Of a DNA stretch of 21,719 bases, positions 1 through 7,099 are shown piece by piece; position 1 is the first letter of the stretch, and each line of letters begins with the position of its first letter. A program made the position numbers and the translations under genes. The stretch comes from CAZJVD01 sp964549505. GTDB lineage: Bacteria > Bdellovibrionota > UBA1018 > CAZJVD01. Where the stretch lies: the NCBI GenBank assembly GCA_964549505.1, contig CAZJVD010000027.1, positions 1 through 21,719 on the forward strand. Direction: 5' to 3'. The notes under the pieces were generated by a model. It worked only from the letters and a program-made list of their open reading frames with translations. It searched no databases and was not told the origin of the DNA.

Positions 1-51
1 AGTTGCACTACAAACATACTGCTAGTCTACTCACTCAAGTGGGCCAGTTTT
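1..51 (-). mobile_element. Cut terminus of a MITE-like element (second copy)
   Basis: Read on the minus strand from base 51 to base 1, this stretch aligns without gaps to bases 1674-1724, the left arm of the 348-bp element further on. I count about 41 of 51 identical positions by eye: the first 20 are identical, the middle has drifted, and the last 9 (AGTGCAACT) are identical again. This shared length goes well beyond the 20-base signature and marks the window edge as the inside of another copy of the same element family. The rest of the copy would lie outside the window. The last codons of the adjacent pseudouridine synthase gene are read from this terminus. Confidence 0.6.
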
Positions 52-722
52 AAAAAGTCCCCAGGAACCGGAGCTTCGAATCGCACGATCACCTTTGAAA
101 CAGGGTGAGGCAGTGCGAGCTTCCATGCGTGCAACATCACTCGCTTGACGGGGTTGGGTTTTGTTTCAGCACCGTACACGCTATCGCCGAGGATCGGCAT
201 ACCTTCTGCTGCAAGGTGCACACGCACTTGATGCATGCGACCCGTTTTAGGGTTGATCTCGACAACGCCACGACCGCGTCCGTTCTTTTCATCCCACGAC
301 ACCAGGACAAAAGATGATTCGGCATAGTCGCCACCACTCGTCACCTCCAATGTCTTGGAACTTGCAAGTCGATGGACGGGTTTCAAATAAGACTTTCGAA
401 TCCACGTTTCTCCCACCGTTCGCCGCTCAGGATTCGTCGAGACAAGCGCAAGATACGTCTTTTCAACACGACGCTCTTTGAACGCATCACCGAGAGCAGT
501 GTTCGCTTTTTTATCTTTTGAAAAAATCATGAGACCGGTCGTATCGCGATCCAGTCGATGCATGAGCGCGACGTACGGAAACGCTTGAGTCATCAATGTG
601 TAGAGATTCGGCCGGTTCGGATCGCGCGTCGGCTGCGAAGGAAGACCCGGAGGTTTGTTAACCACGACGATCGTATCGTCTTCGAAGAGAGTCCACTTGG
701 GATCAAAGCGAGAAAAATCCAC
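27..722 (-). CDS. RluA-family pseudouridine synthase
   Basis: This 231-residue protein should isomerise specific uridines in rRNA or tRNA to pseudouridine. The family signature HRLDRDTTG is at residues 55-63, and Asp58 is the expected catalytic aspartate. Other family landmarks are VVNKPPGLPSQP near residue 20 and GRMHQVRVHLAAEGMPILGDSVYG near the C-terminus. The protein is short and has no S4 domain, so it resembles the compact RluA/RluC catalytic core. Its target site cannot be told from sequence, and I give no symbol. The start is a GTG at 722, only 25 bases from the divergent GTG of the next gene; no in-frame ATG lies nearby. The last residues (KLAHLSE) are encoded by the dispersed repeat, so the native C-terminus may have been altered by insertion of that element. 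Confidence 0.88.
   Translation of the reverse strand: MDFSRFDPKWTLFEDDTIVVVNKPPGLPSQPTRDPNRPNLYTLMTQAFPYVALMHRLDRDTTGLMIFSKDKKANTALGDAFKERRVEKTYLALVSTNPERRTVGETWIRKSYLKPVHRLASSKTLEVTSGGDYAESSFVLVSWDEKNGRGRGVVEINPKTGRMHQVRVHLAAEGMPILGDSVYGAETKPNPVKRVMLHAWKLALPHPVSKVIVRFEAPVPGDFLKLAHLSE
32..51 (-). repeat. Dispersed 20-base signature, copy 1
   Basis: On the minus strand this is AAAACTGGCCCACTTGAGTG. It overlaps the last codons of the pseudouridine synthase gene and points in the same direction as that gene. Other copies start at 1674 (+), 2019 (-), 5018 (+) and, shortened, at 5894 (-). Confidence 0.85.
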
Positions 723-747
723 GGCTTTGAGTTACCATGGGAACTGA

Positions 748-1674
748 GTGACACCAAGACCAGCGCAGTTTCTCTTGTTGAGCGTCGCGGTCTCGCTATG
801 CGCGATGACTTCGGTTTTCGCGGCGGCCGAAGGCGGCGGGTTGGATCTCGGTCTGGGACCTGTGCTCGGATATTCTCGCCTCTCAGGTCCAGGAGCTGGT
901 TACAAAGGATCCATGGGTCTTGGATTGGGTCTCGTCCTCGAGTACCGCTTTTCGCGAAAGCATGCCCTGGAGCTGGATGGTATTTTTGTCTCACGCTCGA
1001 TGCATTCAAAAGATTCGCGTAACGCCAAAGTAACGATGAGTTACCTCGATGTTCCTCTTCTCTATCGCTACTGGTTTCGTCCGTTCATGGCGTTGGGTGT
1101 AGGGCCATACCTCGCGGGCCTCTTAGCAACGATCAATTCAGAATGGGAAGAGGGCGGTTTTACATCCGTCACCGACCAGACCGCAAAAAAATTTGGTATC
1201 AAACCCTGGGACGCCGGTCTTACCGTCTCTCTTCGCGGTTACGCTCCGGTCACTAACGAGATCGCCATGTTTGCCGATCTCCGCGGTTCGCAGTCGGGTT
1301 TCAATCTTGCCGAACGCGATGGTGAATCAGCACGTTTTCTCAATATTTCGTTCATGATTGGAATGCGTTTGATCGCCGAAGAAAACCAACACGGTGACCC
1401 AACACTCTTGGAACGTTTTCGTCGCAAGCAACGCATCAATGAGCTGCGTGAAGCTAGGGATCAGCAATCAGAAGAACGTTTGCCGGTCGTCAGCCCACCG
1501 CCAGAACCCAGCCCGCCATCCGAGTTAAGTCCACCGCCAGCACCCAGTTATTTTCCGCAGCAGTACGCGCCTCGACGTTCCACCTCGCCACGAGCGCGTC
1601 CTCGGAAGAAGGCACCGAGCCGCCTAGAGCCCAAGAAAAAGCCCGTTCAGAGACGTCGCTATCAAGACATCTGA
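748..1674 (+). CDS. Outer-membrane beta-barrel protein with Pro-rich basic tail
   Basis: The 308-residue product begins with a clear signal peptide (hydrophobic residues 8-25, likely cleavage after VFA at 25). Residues 30-210 are rich in Gly and alternating aromatic or hydrophobic residues, with turns such as GLGLGLVLEYRFSRKHALEL, MSYLDVPLLYRYWF and FMALGVGPYLAG. This is the pattern of a small 8-strand outer-membrane barrel of the OmpA/PorT-like type. After the barrel comes a charged helix-like stretch (about 215-245) and then a Pro-rich, Arg/Lys-rich tail with PPPEPSPPSELSPPPAPS, which might contact peptidoglycan or other envelope parts. The start is GTG at 748; an ATG at 738 is out of frame and hits a stop at once. 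The TGA stop lies on the edge of the repeat element, so the tail may have been shortened by the insertion. The function is unknown. Confidence 0.75.
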   Translation: MTPRPAQFLLLSVAVSLCAMTSVFAAAEGGGLDLGLGPVLGYSRLSGPGAGYKGSMGLGLGLVLEYRFSRKHALELDGIFVSRSMHSKDSRNAKVTMSYLDVPLLYRYWFRPFMALGVGPYLAGLLATINSEWEEGGFTSVTDQTAKKFGIKPWDAGLTVSLRGYAPVTNEIAMFADLRGSQSGFNLAERDGESARFLNISFMIGMRLIAEENQHGDPTLLERFRRKQRINELREARDQQSEERLPVVSPPPEPSPPSELSPPPAPSYFPQQYAPRRSTSPRARPRKKAPSRLEPKKKPVQRRRYQDI

Positions 1675-1698
1675 AAACTGGCCCACTTGAGTGTGTTT
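1673..1698 (+). repeat. Terminal inverted repeat, left (signature copy 2)
   Basis: This starts GAAAACTGGCCCACTTGAG and continues TGTGTTT. It is the perfect 26-bp partner of 1995-2020 and overlaps the TGA stop (1672-1674) of the barrel protein gene on the same strand. Confidence 0.85.
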
Positions 1699-1994
1699 TC
1701 CAGCGGTCTATTTCGAGTGCAACTCTTTGGAATCGAATGACATTTGCGTTGGGTTTGAGGAGTGGAGCTCAGTTGCTCTAGCTAGTGCTATTCAGATCCT
1801 AGCTCCAGTCCTCATTTCAATCTTGTTGTCCCAATTGGTTACTTCCGTAGAAAGTCAGATTGATCCGTCTCTGAAGCGTGGAGCACTTCAGAAGAAGGTT
1901 CCGCGTGTTTTGAACAGGTACGGAAGGTCAGCTCCGGAACTCCATCTCATCGCCGCCGTTAACGACTCACACGCGTGGTAGGCCCTTCACACGG

Positions 1995-2020
1995 AAACAC
2001 ACTCAAGTGGGCCAGTTTTC
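1995..2020 (-). repeat. Terminal inverted repeat, right (signature copy 3)
   Basis: On the minus strand this reads the same 26 bases as 1673-1698. It lies 5 bases downstream of the urocanate hydratase stop codon (complement of 2026-2028), in that gene's direction. Confidence 0.85.
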
Positions 2021-2025
2021 GAGAC

Positions 2026-4047
2026 TTACAGTTTTTCTAAAATCTTCGAATCCACGGAATGCGCCTTCGTAACAACGAGACGCGAGTCCGCCGCCATCGC
2101 GCGTTCGAGCGTCCACTGAGCGCCCGGGTTACGAGCCCACTGCCGTCGCGCGATTCCGTTCAGAACGTCCCATCCCAACATCGATCGCGCGCGCTCTGCC
2201 GCCCGTGGTGATCCATCGAGAACGAGCCCAAAACCACCGTTCATCACTTCGCCCCAGCCGACGCCGCCACCATTGTGTAAAGACACCCACGTCGCTCCAC
2301 GAAACGCGTCGCCCACAAAGTTTTGCACGCTCATGTCTGCTGTGAAACGCGAGCCGTCCCGGATATTGGACGTTTCGCGATAAGGCGAGTCCGTACCCGA
2401 AACATCGTGGTGATCACGCCCTAAAACGACCGGACCCTTGAGTTCGCCTTTTTCAATAGCCGTATTGAAAGCTGTCGCAATGGCGATACGTGCATCAGCG
2501 TCGGCATAGAGGATCCGCGCTTTCGAACCAACCACGAGACGATTTGCTTTCGCCTCCTGAATCCACTTCAGATTGTCTTCGAGCTGCTGACGAATTTCGC
2601 CGGGAGCATCTCGTAATCGGCCACGTATCACATCAGCGGCGATCGCATCCGTCCGATCGAGATCCGCATCGAGGCCGGACGTACACACCCAGCGAAACGG
2701 ACCAAATCCGTAGTCGAAACAATCAGGCCCCATGATGTCTTCAACATAGGACGGGTACCGAAACGTTCCATCCGCTTGCATGACTTCAGCACCGGCACGC
2801 GAGGCTTCGAGCAAGAACGCGTTCCCGTAATCAAAAAAGTACATCCCACGCTTCGCGTGTTCATTGATCGCCGAAGCCTGACGTCGCAACGACTCACGCA
2901 CACGTTCCTTGAAGCCGTCAGGATCCGATTTCATCATCTTGTTTGCGTCGTCGAACGAAACACCGACGGGATAATAACCGCCAGCCCACGGATTATGGAG
3001 CGATGTCTGATCGGAACCGAGATCGATCGCGACCCCACGTCGACCTAAGTGTTCCCAAAGTTCGACAATGTTTCCTAAGTAACCGAGCGAGAGGGCCTTC
3101 GTGCCCATTCGAGCCTCATCGATGCGTTTTACAAGGCGATCCAAGTCCGCAAAGGTCTCATCGACCCAACCCTGACCCTTGCGCTTCTCAAGCGCTCTTG
3201 CATTCACTTCAGCAACGACACCGACAACACCTGCGATTCGCGAAGCTTTCGCCTGAGCACCTGACATGCCTCCCAAGCCTGACGACACGAAAACCGGAAG
3301 ACCTTTTACAGCTCTCCGCTTTCGAACCGCGTTCAGAATCGTAATCGTCGTTCCGTGCACAATGCCTTGCGGCCCGATGTACATGTACGAACCAGCCGTC
3401 ATCTGTCCATACTGCGTGACACCAAGAGCGTTGAACCGCTCCCAATCGTCTTGTTTCGAATAGTTTGGAATCATCATCCCGTTCGTCACAACGACACGAG
3501 GTGCCTCGGCGTGCGAAGGAAAAAGACCCAACGGATGACCGGAGTACATGACGAGCGTTTGCTCGTCCGTCATTTCTGCGAGGTACTTCATGGTGAGTCG
3601 GTACTGCGCCCAGTTCTGAAAAACAGCTCCGTTACCACCGTAGGTGATCAACTCATCGGGGTGCTGTGCGACGGCTGGATCCAGATTGTTCTGAATCATC
3701 AGCATGATCGCAGCCGCTTGCTTGGATCGCGCGCGATAAGACTCGATCGGGCGAGCCGTGATCGGATGCTGTGGCCGCAGACGATACATGGTGATCCGTC
3801 CGAACTCGCGGAGCTCGTTCCGGAACTCTTCAGCGAGCTCCGGATGATGCTTTGTCGGAAAGTACCGAAGCGCGTTTTCGACCGCGAGCCGCTTCTCAGC
3901 GGCCGTCAGAATATCCTTTCGCGCAGGCGCGTGGGAGACCGCTGACGATCGATCCCGCCCGCCGGGCAGCTCGTCTGGGATACCTTCTAAAATTTCTGCA
4001 AAGAAGTCGGCATCAAGATTTGGGAGCTTCGGGGTCGGAGTGGCCAT
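2026..4047 (-). CDS. hutU: Urocanate hydratase (urocanase), long form
   Basis: This enzyme converts urocanate to imidazolonepropionate with a tightly bound NAD+, the second step of histidine breakdown in the cytoplasm. Family motifs are plain: YGGNGAVFQNW near residue 136, SSGLGGMSGAQAKA near 255, CFDYGFGPFRW near 443 (the Cys matches the catalytic Cys410 of the Pseudomonas enzyme), GRDHHDVSG and ATWVSLHNGGGVGWG near the C-terminus. I start at the ATG at 4047, which has AGGATGGGG just upstream; a GTG seven codons earlier is possible. At 673 residues it is much longer than the roughly 555-residue form of Pseudomonas and Bacillus, and closer to the length of animal urocanases. No hutH, hutI or hutG lies beside it, so the rest of the pathway must be elsewhere or missing. 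Confidence 0.95.
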   Translation of the reverse strand: MATPTPKLPNLDADFFAEILEGIPDELPGGRDRSSAVSHAPARKDILTAAEKRLAVENALRYFPTKHHPELAEEFRNELREFGRITMYRLRPQHPITARPIESYRARSKQAAAIMLMIQNNLDPAVAQHPDELITYGGNGAVFQNWAQYRLTMKYLAEMTDEQTLVMYSGHPLGLFPSHAEAPRVVVTNGMMIPNYSKQDDWERFNALGVTQYGQMTAGSYMYIGPQGIVHGTTITILNAVRKRRAVKGLPVFVSSGLGGMSGAQAKASRIAGVVGVVAEVNARALEKRKGQGWVDETFADLDRLVKRIDEARMGTKALSLGYLGNIVELWEHLGRRGVAIDLGSDQTSLHNPWAGGYYPVGVSFDDANKMMKSDPDGFKERVRESLRRQASAINEHAKRGMYFFDYGNAFLLEASRAGAEVMQADGTFRYPSYVEDIMGPDCFDYGFGPFRWVCTSGLDADLDRTDAIAADVIRGRLRDAPGEIRQQLEDNLKWIQEAKANRLVVGSKARILYADADARIAIATAFNTAIEKGELKGPVVLGRDHHDVSGTDSPYRETSNIRDGSRFTADMSVQNFVGDAFRGATWVSLHNGGGVGWGEVMNGGFGLVLDGSPRAAERARSMLGWDVLNGIARRQWARNPGAQWTLERAMAADSRLVVTKAHSVDSKILEKL

Positions 4048-4141
4048 ATCAAGGCCCCATCCTAACACGTTCGTCCGCCACGCTTTCCCGCAGTTCCCAC
4101 CTCATACCGACCCGATCCCCACTCCATGCCCGCATCATGTA

Positions 4142-4171
4142 TTGACGGCCACCAGTGACGCGGTGTATATA
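4142..4171 (+). promoter_or_regulatory. Sigma70-like promoter for a leaderless transcript
   Basis: TTGACG (4142-4147) and TATATA (4166-4171) are separated by 18 bases, close to the sigma70 consensus. A transcript starting 6-8 bases after the -10 box would begin at about 4178-4179, on the ATG of the next gene, leaving no room for a ribosome binding site. Confidence 0.5.
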
Positions 4172-4178
4172 GGCCCCC

Positions 4179-5018
4179 ATGCTGGGCTTCCTGCTGACTA
4201 TTTCACTAGCGCTTGCGGGCGGCGATGACGTCACCCGTTCTGTCTTTCGCCCAGCGACACCTGTTGAGCACATAAAGGTAGGGGTTTTTGCAGCTTTCAG
4301 CCTCCTAATGGATCCGCCAGGTCGTTTGCTTGCTCTCTGGGACCGACGAAAGCTGTGCCAGCGTGGCTTGGCCCAAACGCCGGTCATCGTCCGCCCCTTT
4401 AAAAAACTCGGCCTCTTGGCTTGGAACTGGAATGACACCATATGGGTGAAGCCAAACCGGATGCTGGTCTCCGCTCGTAGCGTAGAGATCACCTTTGAAG
4501 AGTTATACGCTGACTTTGACGAGACGATGCCGGCTCGCTACGCACAGATCGCTCGACAAGTCGTTACGGCTTTCCGAGATCTCTCGAAGGTTGAGCATTT
4601 CATCAGAGGTCTTCAAAGAGAAATGGTTGCAGATCAAGTCGACTTCGATACGGTCGCGGCTCGCCGAGCGCAGGCTCTCGGTTTTCGTCTGGACGCCGAT
4701 GGCCGCCCGTTCTCATACCTGGGTTACGCATTCGGTCTAAATCGACTCCATCGAACCGCTTCTTGGTTTTACGATTGGAGCGGTAACCGCCTCGTTGCTA
4801 ACGGGTCCGTTCACTCGGTTCGAGGACACGCGCTTCAGCTCCTCTTTGCCGCGACCTATGTTGACGGTTTCTTGGACTTGTATCGCTACATCGGCCAGAC
4901 AAACGACCGAGCCGGAGTTTGGCTCCATGTTTTCGACAACAGCGGGGCTACGGCGACACCCTTTTCTGCAGCCACATGGGTCGAAGATCTCGGCCCAGCA
5001 CTCGGGATCGACTACTGA
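4179..5018 (+). CDS. Secreted protein of unknown function
   Basis: This 279-residue protein is not one I recognise. It opens with a short signal-like segment (MLGFLLTISLALA, possible cleavage near residue 13), so export to the periplasm or envelope is likely. The body is mixed alpha/beta in appearance, with many Arg and aromatic residues (NWNDTIWV, TASWFYDWSGNRL, LFAATYVDGFLDLYRYIG), and I see no catalytic motif. The ATG at 4179 has no Shine-Dalgarno sequence and sits about 7 bases after a good -10 box, so the mRNA may be leaderless. It diverges from hutU with a 131-base gap. Its TGA stop (5016-5018) lies on the first bases of a copy of the dispersed repeat, the same arrangement as at the barrel protein gene. 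Confidence 0.7.
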   Translation: MLGFLLTISLALAGGDDVTRSVFRPATPVEHIKVGVFAAFSLLMDPPGRLLALWDRRKLCQRGLAQTPVIVRPFKKLGLLAWNWNDTIWVKPNRMLVSARSVEITFEELYADFDETMPARYAQIARQVVTAFRDLSKVEHFIRGLQREMVADQVDFDTVAARRAQALGFRLDADGRPFSYLGYAFGLNRLHRTASWFYDWSGNRLVANGSVHSVRGHALQLLFAATYVDGFLDLYRYIGQTNDRAGVWLHVFDNSGATATPFSAATWVEDLGPALGIDY

Positions 5019-5055
5019 AAACTGGCCCACTTGAGTGCGTAAGCCGGCCAGTTCT
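5017..5055 (+). repeat. Signature copy 4 with a short inverted partner
   Basis: Bases 5017-5037 give GAAAACTGGCCCACTTGAG followed by TG, matching the left terminal repeat. Nine bases on, GGCCAGTTCT (5046-5055) is the inverted end of the same signature, so AACTGGCC...GGCCAGTT can form a hairpin. This could be a collapsed element in which almost all of the interior has been deleted, or the left boundary of a larger unit ending at 5894. Confidence 0.7.
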
Positions 5056-5101
5056 TTACTTTTCCAATCTGTGCCGCTACAGGTTCCCTGAGGCTGAAAC
5101 C

Positions 5102-5818
5102 ATGAACATTTTAAAAAGAGATTTTGGGTTTTCGTTGGTGTTGATGCTCGCGATGTCGGGCACCGCGTTCTCGATGGGCAAGAAGCCGCCCTCTGAATTC
5201 AAAGCATACAAGCCGTTCGATGCTACCGCGTCGCAGGTGTTTCAACAGATCTCAGACACGTCGTGGGAACAGCTCAAGTCGATGCCGAATCCGAGATACA
5301 GCGACGCCCCCGATCTGTATGTAAAAAACCTGACCTGGAAAAAGACCCTCAAGGTCGGACTTGAAAACAGTGGCGCACAGTTCGAGTTTGCCAGCCCAAC
5401 CTGGACAAATGTTGAAGGATTGACCAGCGGAGGCGCTGGTTATTCCACTACCATTCCTGTTAAGCAGTACGGAGTTCGGCAGCGTAAAGATGGACGCTAC
5501 GAGTTCATGGTTTACGCGCGTTTCGGCGACGATGTGAAGAATGATGCTAACCGCCTGAATCTCGATATCATTCAGCCATACGTGATTGCTGCGACGGAAT
5601 TTTCCGAAGTTGAAGCTGCGCGAGACAGGGACCCGGCCTGCACGAACGCCCTACTTAAATGGGAACCCACTTATGGCTGCACCGTCATCAGCAAGGCATT
5701 TGACTATGCACTGTTGCGCTTCAGTCCCGTAACGCCTGATAAGCTCGAGGTTATCGGCAAAGCGTTTGGAGTGGAGCAACCTGTTTTGACCGTCGAATTC
5801 ACGAAGAATCAGAACTAG
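5102..5818 (+). CDS. Small secreted protein of unknown function bracketed by repeats
   Basis: The 238-residue product has a typical signal peptide (Lys/Arg then VLMLAMSGTAFS, likely cleavage near residue 24). The frame stays open further upstream, but the ATG at 5102 is chosen because the signal peptide starts there and a GAGG lies about 10 bases before it. The mature part has a run of beta-like segments (WKKTLKVGLENSGAQFEF, RYEFMVYARFGDDV, PVLTVEF) and two Cys (DPACTNALL and TYGCTV) that could pair. No family is recognised. It sits alone between two convergent genes, and the whole segment is bounded by facing copies of the dispersed repeat at 5017 and 5894, which suggests it may have arrived as cargo. 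Confidence 0.7.
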   Translation: MNILKRDFGFSLVLMLAMSGTAFSMGKKPPSEFKAYKPFDATASQVFQQISDTSWEQLKSMPNPRYSDAPDLYVKNLTWKKTLKVGLENSGAQFEFASPTWTNVEGLTSGGAGYSTTIPVKQYGVRQRKDGRYEFMVYARFGDDVKNDANRLNLDIIQPYVIAATEFSEVEAARDRDPACTNALLKWEPTYGCTVISKAFDYALLRFSPVTPDKLEVIGKAFGVEQPVLTVEFTKNQN

Positions 5819-5880
5819 CCGACCCCGGTCCAGAACGGTTTCGAGAGACTTTCGGTTTCATTGAGGGCCATAGGATCTTA

Positions 5881-5894
5881 CAAGTGGGCCAGTT
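5881..5894 (-). repeat. Signature copy 5 (shortened)
   Basis: On the minus strand this is AACTGGCCCACTTG, 14 bases shared with the other copies; the outer AA and the last six bases are missing. It abuts the TAG stop (complement of 5895-5897) of the minus-strand gene, again in the gene's own direction. CTACT occurs just outside both this copy (5895-5899) and the facing copy (5012-5016), a possible but weak target duplication. Confidence 0.6.
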
Positions 5895-6632
5895 CTACTT
5901 AGCTTCCTCTTGTTGCTGACACCAGACTTCAAAAAACTGCCTTTGGTATTCGGACATCACATCTGGGTTCCGTCGATGGAAAGCCCTGACCGAAATAGCG
6001 GATTCAATTCGCCTATAAAGCAAGTAGCTGATTCTTACGTCTGCCGTTATCGTCGTTTCAACATCGACGTCCGTTGGCCGATCTTTTGGAAGATTAAATC
6101 CAAAAGAGAAAATACCTGAATCTATTTTTTTCGAGTCGGACTTCTCATCCGGCTTCGTCGCTGGCATCCATTCAATGCTGTGCCTGTCTTTCCACTCGTT
6201 CGTTTCTTCATCAAACGTACCGAAAACGGTTAGGGTCTTGGGGGCGTCTTCGGCGCCCTGAGTTGCGATCATGTTCTTTCGGGAGATCACCCATTCAAAT
6301 TCCTCGTTGTCGTATTTGGACACCCATTCAACTGGCTTGAGCTTGATGTCGTTGAAAGAAGCCTTGATGGTCATCACTAAATGAACAAGTGCCTCGCCTT
6401 GCTCTAACTTCAGAAGTTTGAGTTTTGCCGAGACAGGAGAGCCGTCGGAGTTTTTATCCGGATTCCAAGTATGACTTAGACCCTTGCCTGTTAATTCAAT
6501 ATCCTTGTCCTGCACAAGCCCAACAAATGCCTTCGTGTCATCGGGATAACCGCCACCCACACCGCAACGGACTTCTGCCTGGCTGACCATTGGGATGAGA
6601 AGAAAGAAACTAAAGGTCAAAATTCGATTCAT
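5895..6632 (-). CDS. Secreted protein of unknown function
   Basis: The 245-residue protein starts with a strong signal peptide (MNRILTFSFFLLIPMVSQA, cleavage after residue 19). Mature features include a Gly-rich start with a Cys (RCGVGGGYPDD), a central charged region and a second Cys near the end (FFEVWCQQQEEAK), so a disulfide between the ends is possible. Segments such as KLLKLEQGEALVHLVMTI and DVETTITADVRISYLLYR look like beta strands. I do not recognise a family. The gene is transcribed away from hipBA across an AT-rich gap, and its stop codon touches a shortened copy of the dispersed repeat. Confidence 0.7.
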   Translation of the reverse strand: MNRILTFSFFLLIPMVSQAEVRCGVGGGYPDDTKAFVGLVQDKDIELTGKGLSHTWNPDKNSDGSPVSAKLKLLKLEQGEALVHLVMTIKASFNDIKLKPVEWVSKYDNEEFEWVISRKNMIATQGAEDAPKTLTVFGTFDEETNEWKDRHSIEWMPATKPDEKSDSKKIDSGIFSFGFNLPKDRPTDVDVETTITADVRISYLLYRRIESAISVRAFHRRNPDVMSEYQRQFFEVWCQQQEEAK

Positions 6633-6720
6633 AGCTTAGCGCGTTATCATGGCGATCAAACATAATCAACCCACATAGTCCGTCTCCACGCAATTCCTAT
6701 AATATCAATTATTTACCAGA

Positions 6721-6777
6721 ATAATGGAAAATATTATTTACAAAATAATCTAAATTGGTTATAATAATTTCCATTAT
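6721..6777. promoter_or_regulatory. AT-rich inverted repeats, likely HipB operator region
   Basis: ATAATGGAAAATATTAT (6721-6737) is closely matched on the other strand by 6761-6777 (ATAATGGAAATTATTAT); the first 10 bases are identical and about 16 of 17 positions agree. The right half covers the hipB start codon. Paired operators upstream of and over the start are typical of self-repressing HipB systems, so this is the probable autoregulatory site. The wider gap 6633-6775 is strongly AT-rich compared with its surroundings and should also hold the promoter of the divergent secreted protein gene. Confidence 0.55.
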
Positions 6778-7099
6778 GGCAAGAAAAGTCGCGACACCCC
6801 AACCCGCTTTGAGTCGACTTTTAAAGGAGTTGGGCGAAAATATTCACCTAGCGCGCCTTCGTCGAAGATTCTCAGCCGAACTGTTATCCCAGAGAGCAGG
6901 AATTTCCAGACCCACACTACGTGCTGTTGAAAGAGGCGATCCGGGAGCAACTCTTGGTGCCTATGCAAATGTTCTCCTGTGCCTCGGCCTGGAAAAGGAT
7001 CTCGCCAGTATTGGACGTGATGATCAATTAGGACGCAAACTTCAAGATGCACGGTTAACAGTGAAACAGCGGGCGCCAAAACGCGGAACCGGTTTGTGA
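6776..7099 (+). CDS. hipB: HipB-type antitoxin, Xre-family regulator
   Basis: The 107-residue protein has a Cro/C1 helix-turn-helix at about residues 18-72 (LGENIHLARLRRRFSAELLS, then QRAGISRPTLRAVERG and the family-typical tail). It should bind and neutralise the HipA kinase and repress its own operon. The ATG at 6776 is preferred over a TTG seven codons upstream because it matches the normal HipB N-terminus and lies beside the operator repeats. The stop overlaps the hipA start by 4 bases (GTGA), the usual translational coupling of antitoxin then toxin. The C-terminal 20 residues are basic and probably flexible. Confidence 0.85.
   Translation: MARKVATPQPALSRLLKELGENIHLARLRRRFSAELLSQRAGISRPTLRAVERGDPGATLGAYANVLLCLGLEKDLASIGRDDQLGRKLQDARLTVKQRAPKRGTGL

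Larger units (their letters stand above)
1673..2020. mobile_element. 348-bp MITE-like element with perfect 26-bp terminal inverted repeats
   Basis: The 26 bases at 1673-1698 are the exact reverse complement of 1995-2020; beyond them the arms diverge. The element fills the gap between two convergent genes. Its left edge supplies the TGA of the barrel gene, and its right edge is 5 bases past the urocanase stop. The interior has one possible frame (1691-1981, GTG start, 96 codons, with one hydrophobic segment) that I do not recognise and do not regard as a proven gene. No transposase is present, so it would be non-autonomous. I see no convincing target-site duplication: the flanks are ...GACATCT and GAGACTT.... 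The short GGCCCACTT motif near the ends recalls some IS ends, but I cannot assign a family. Confidence 0.7.

Noticed and set aside
1691..1981. 96-codon open frame filling the MITE interior
   Set aside because: The GTG start lies inside the inverted repeat, there is no binding site, and the translation resembles no transposase I know. Kept only as part of the element description.
4919..5101. Upstream extension of the secreted-protein gene at 5102
   Set aside because: It overlaps the previous gene and the repeat. The signal peptide and a GAGG binding site fit the ATG at 5102.
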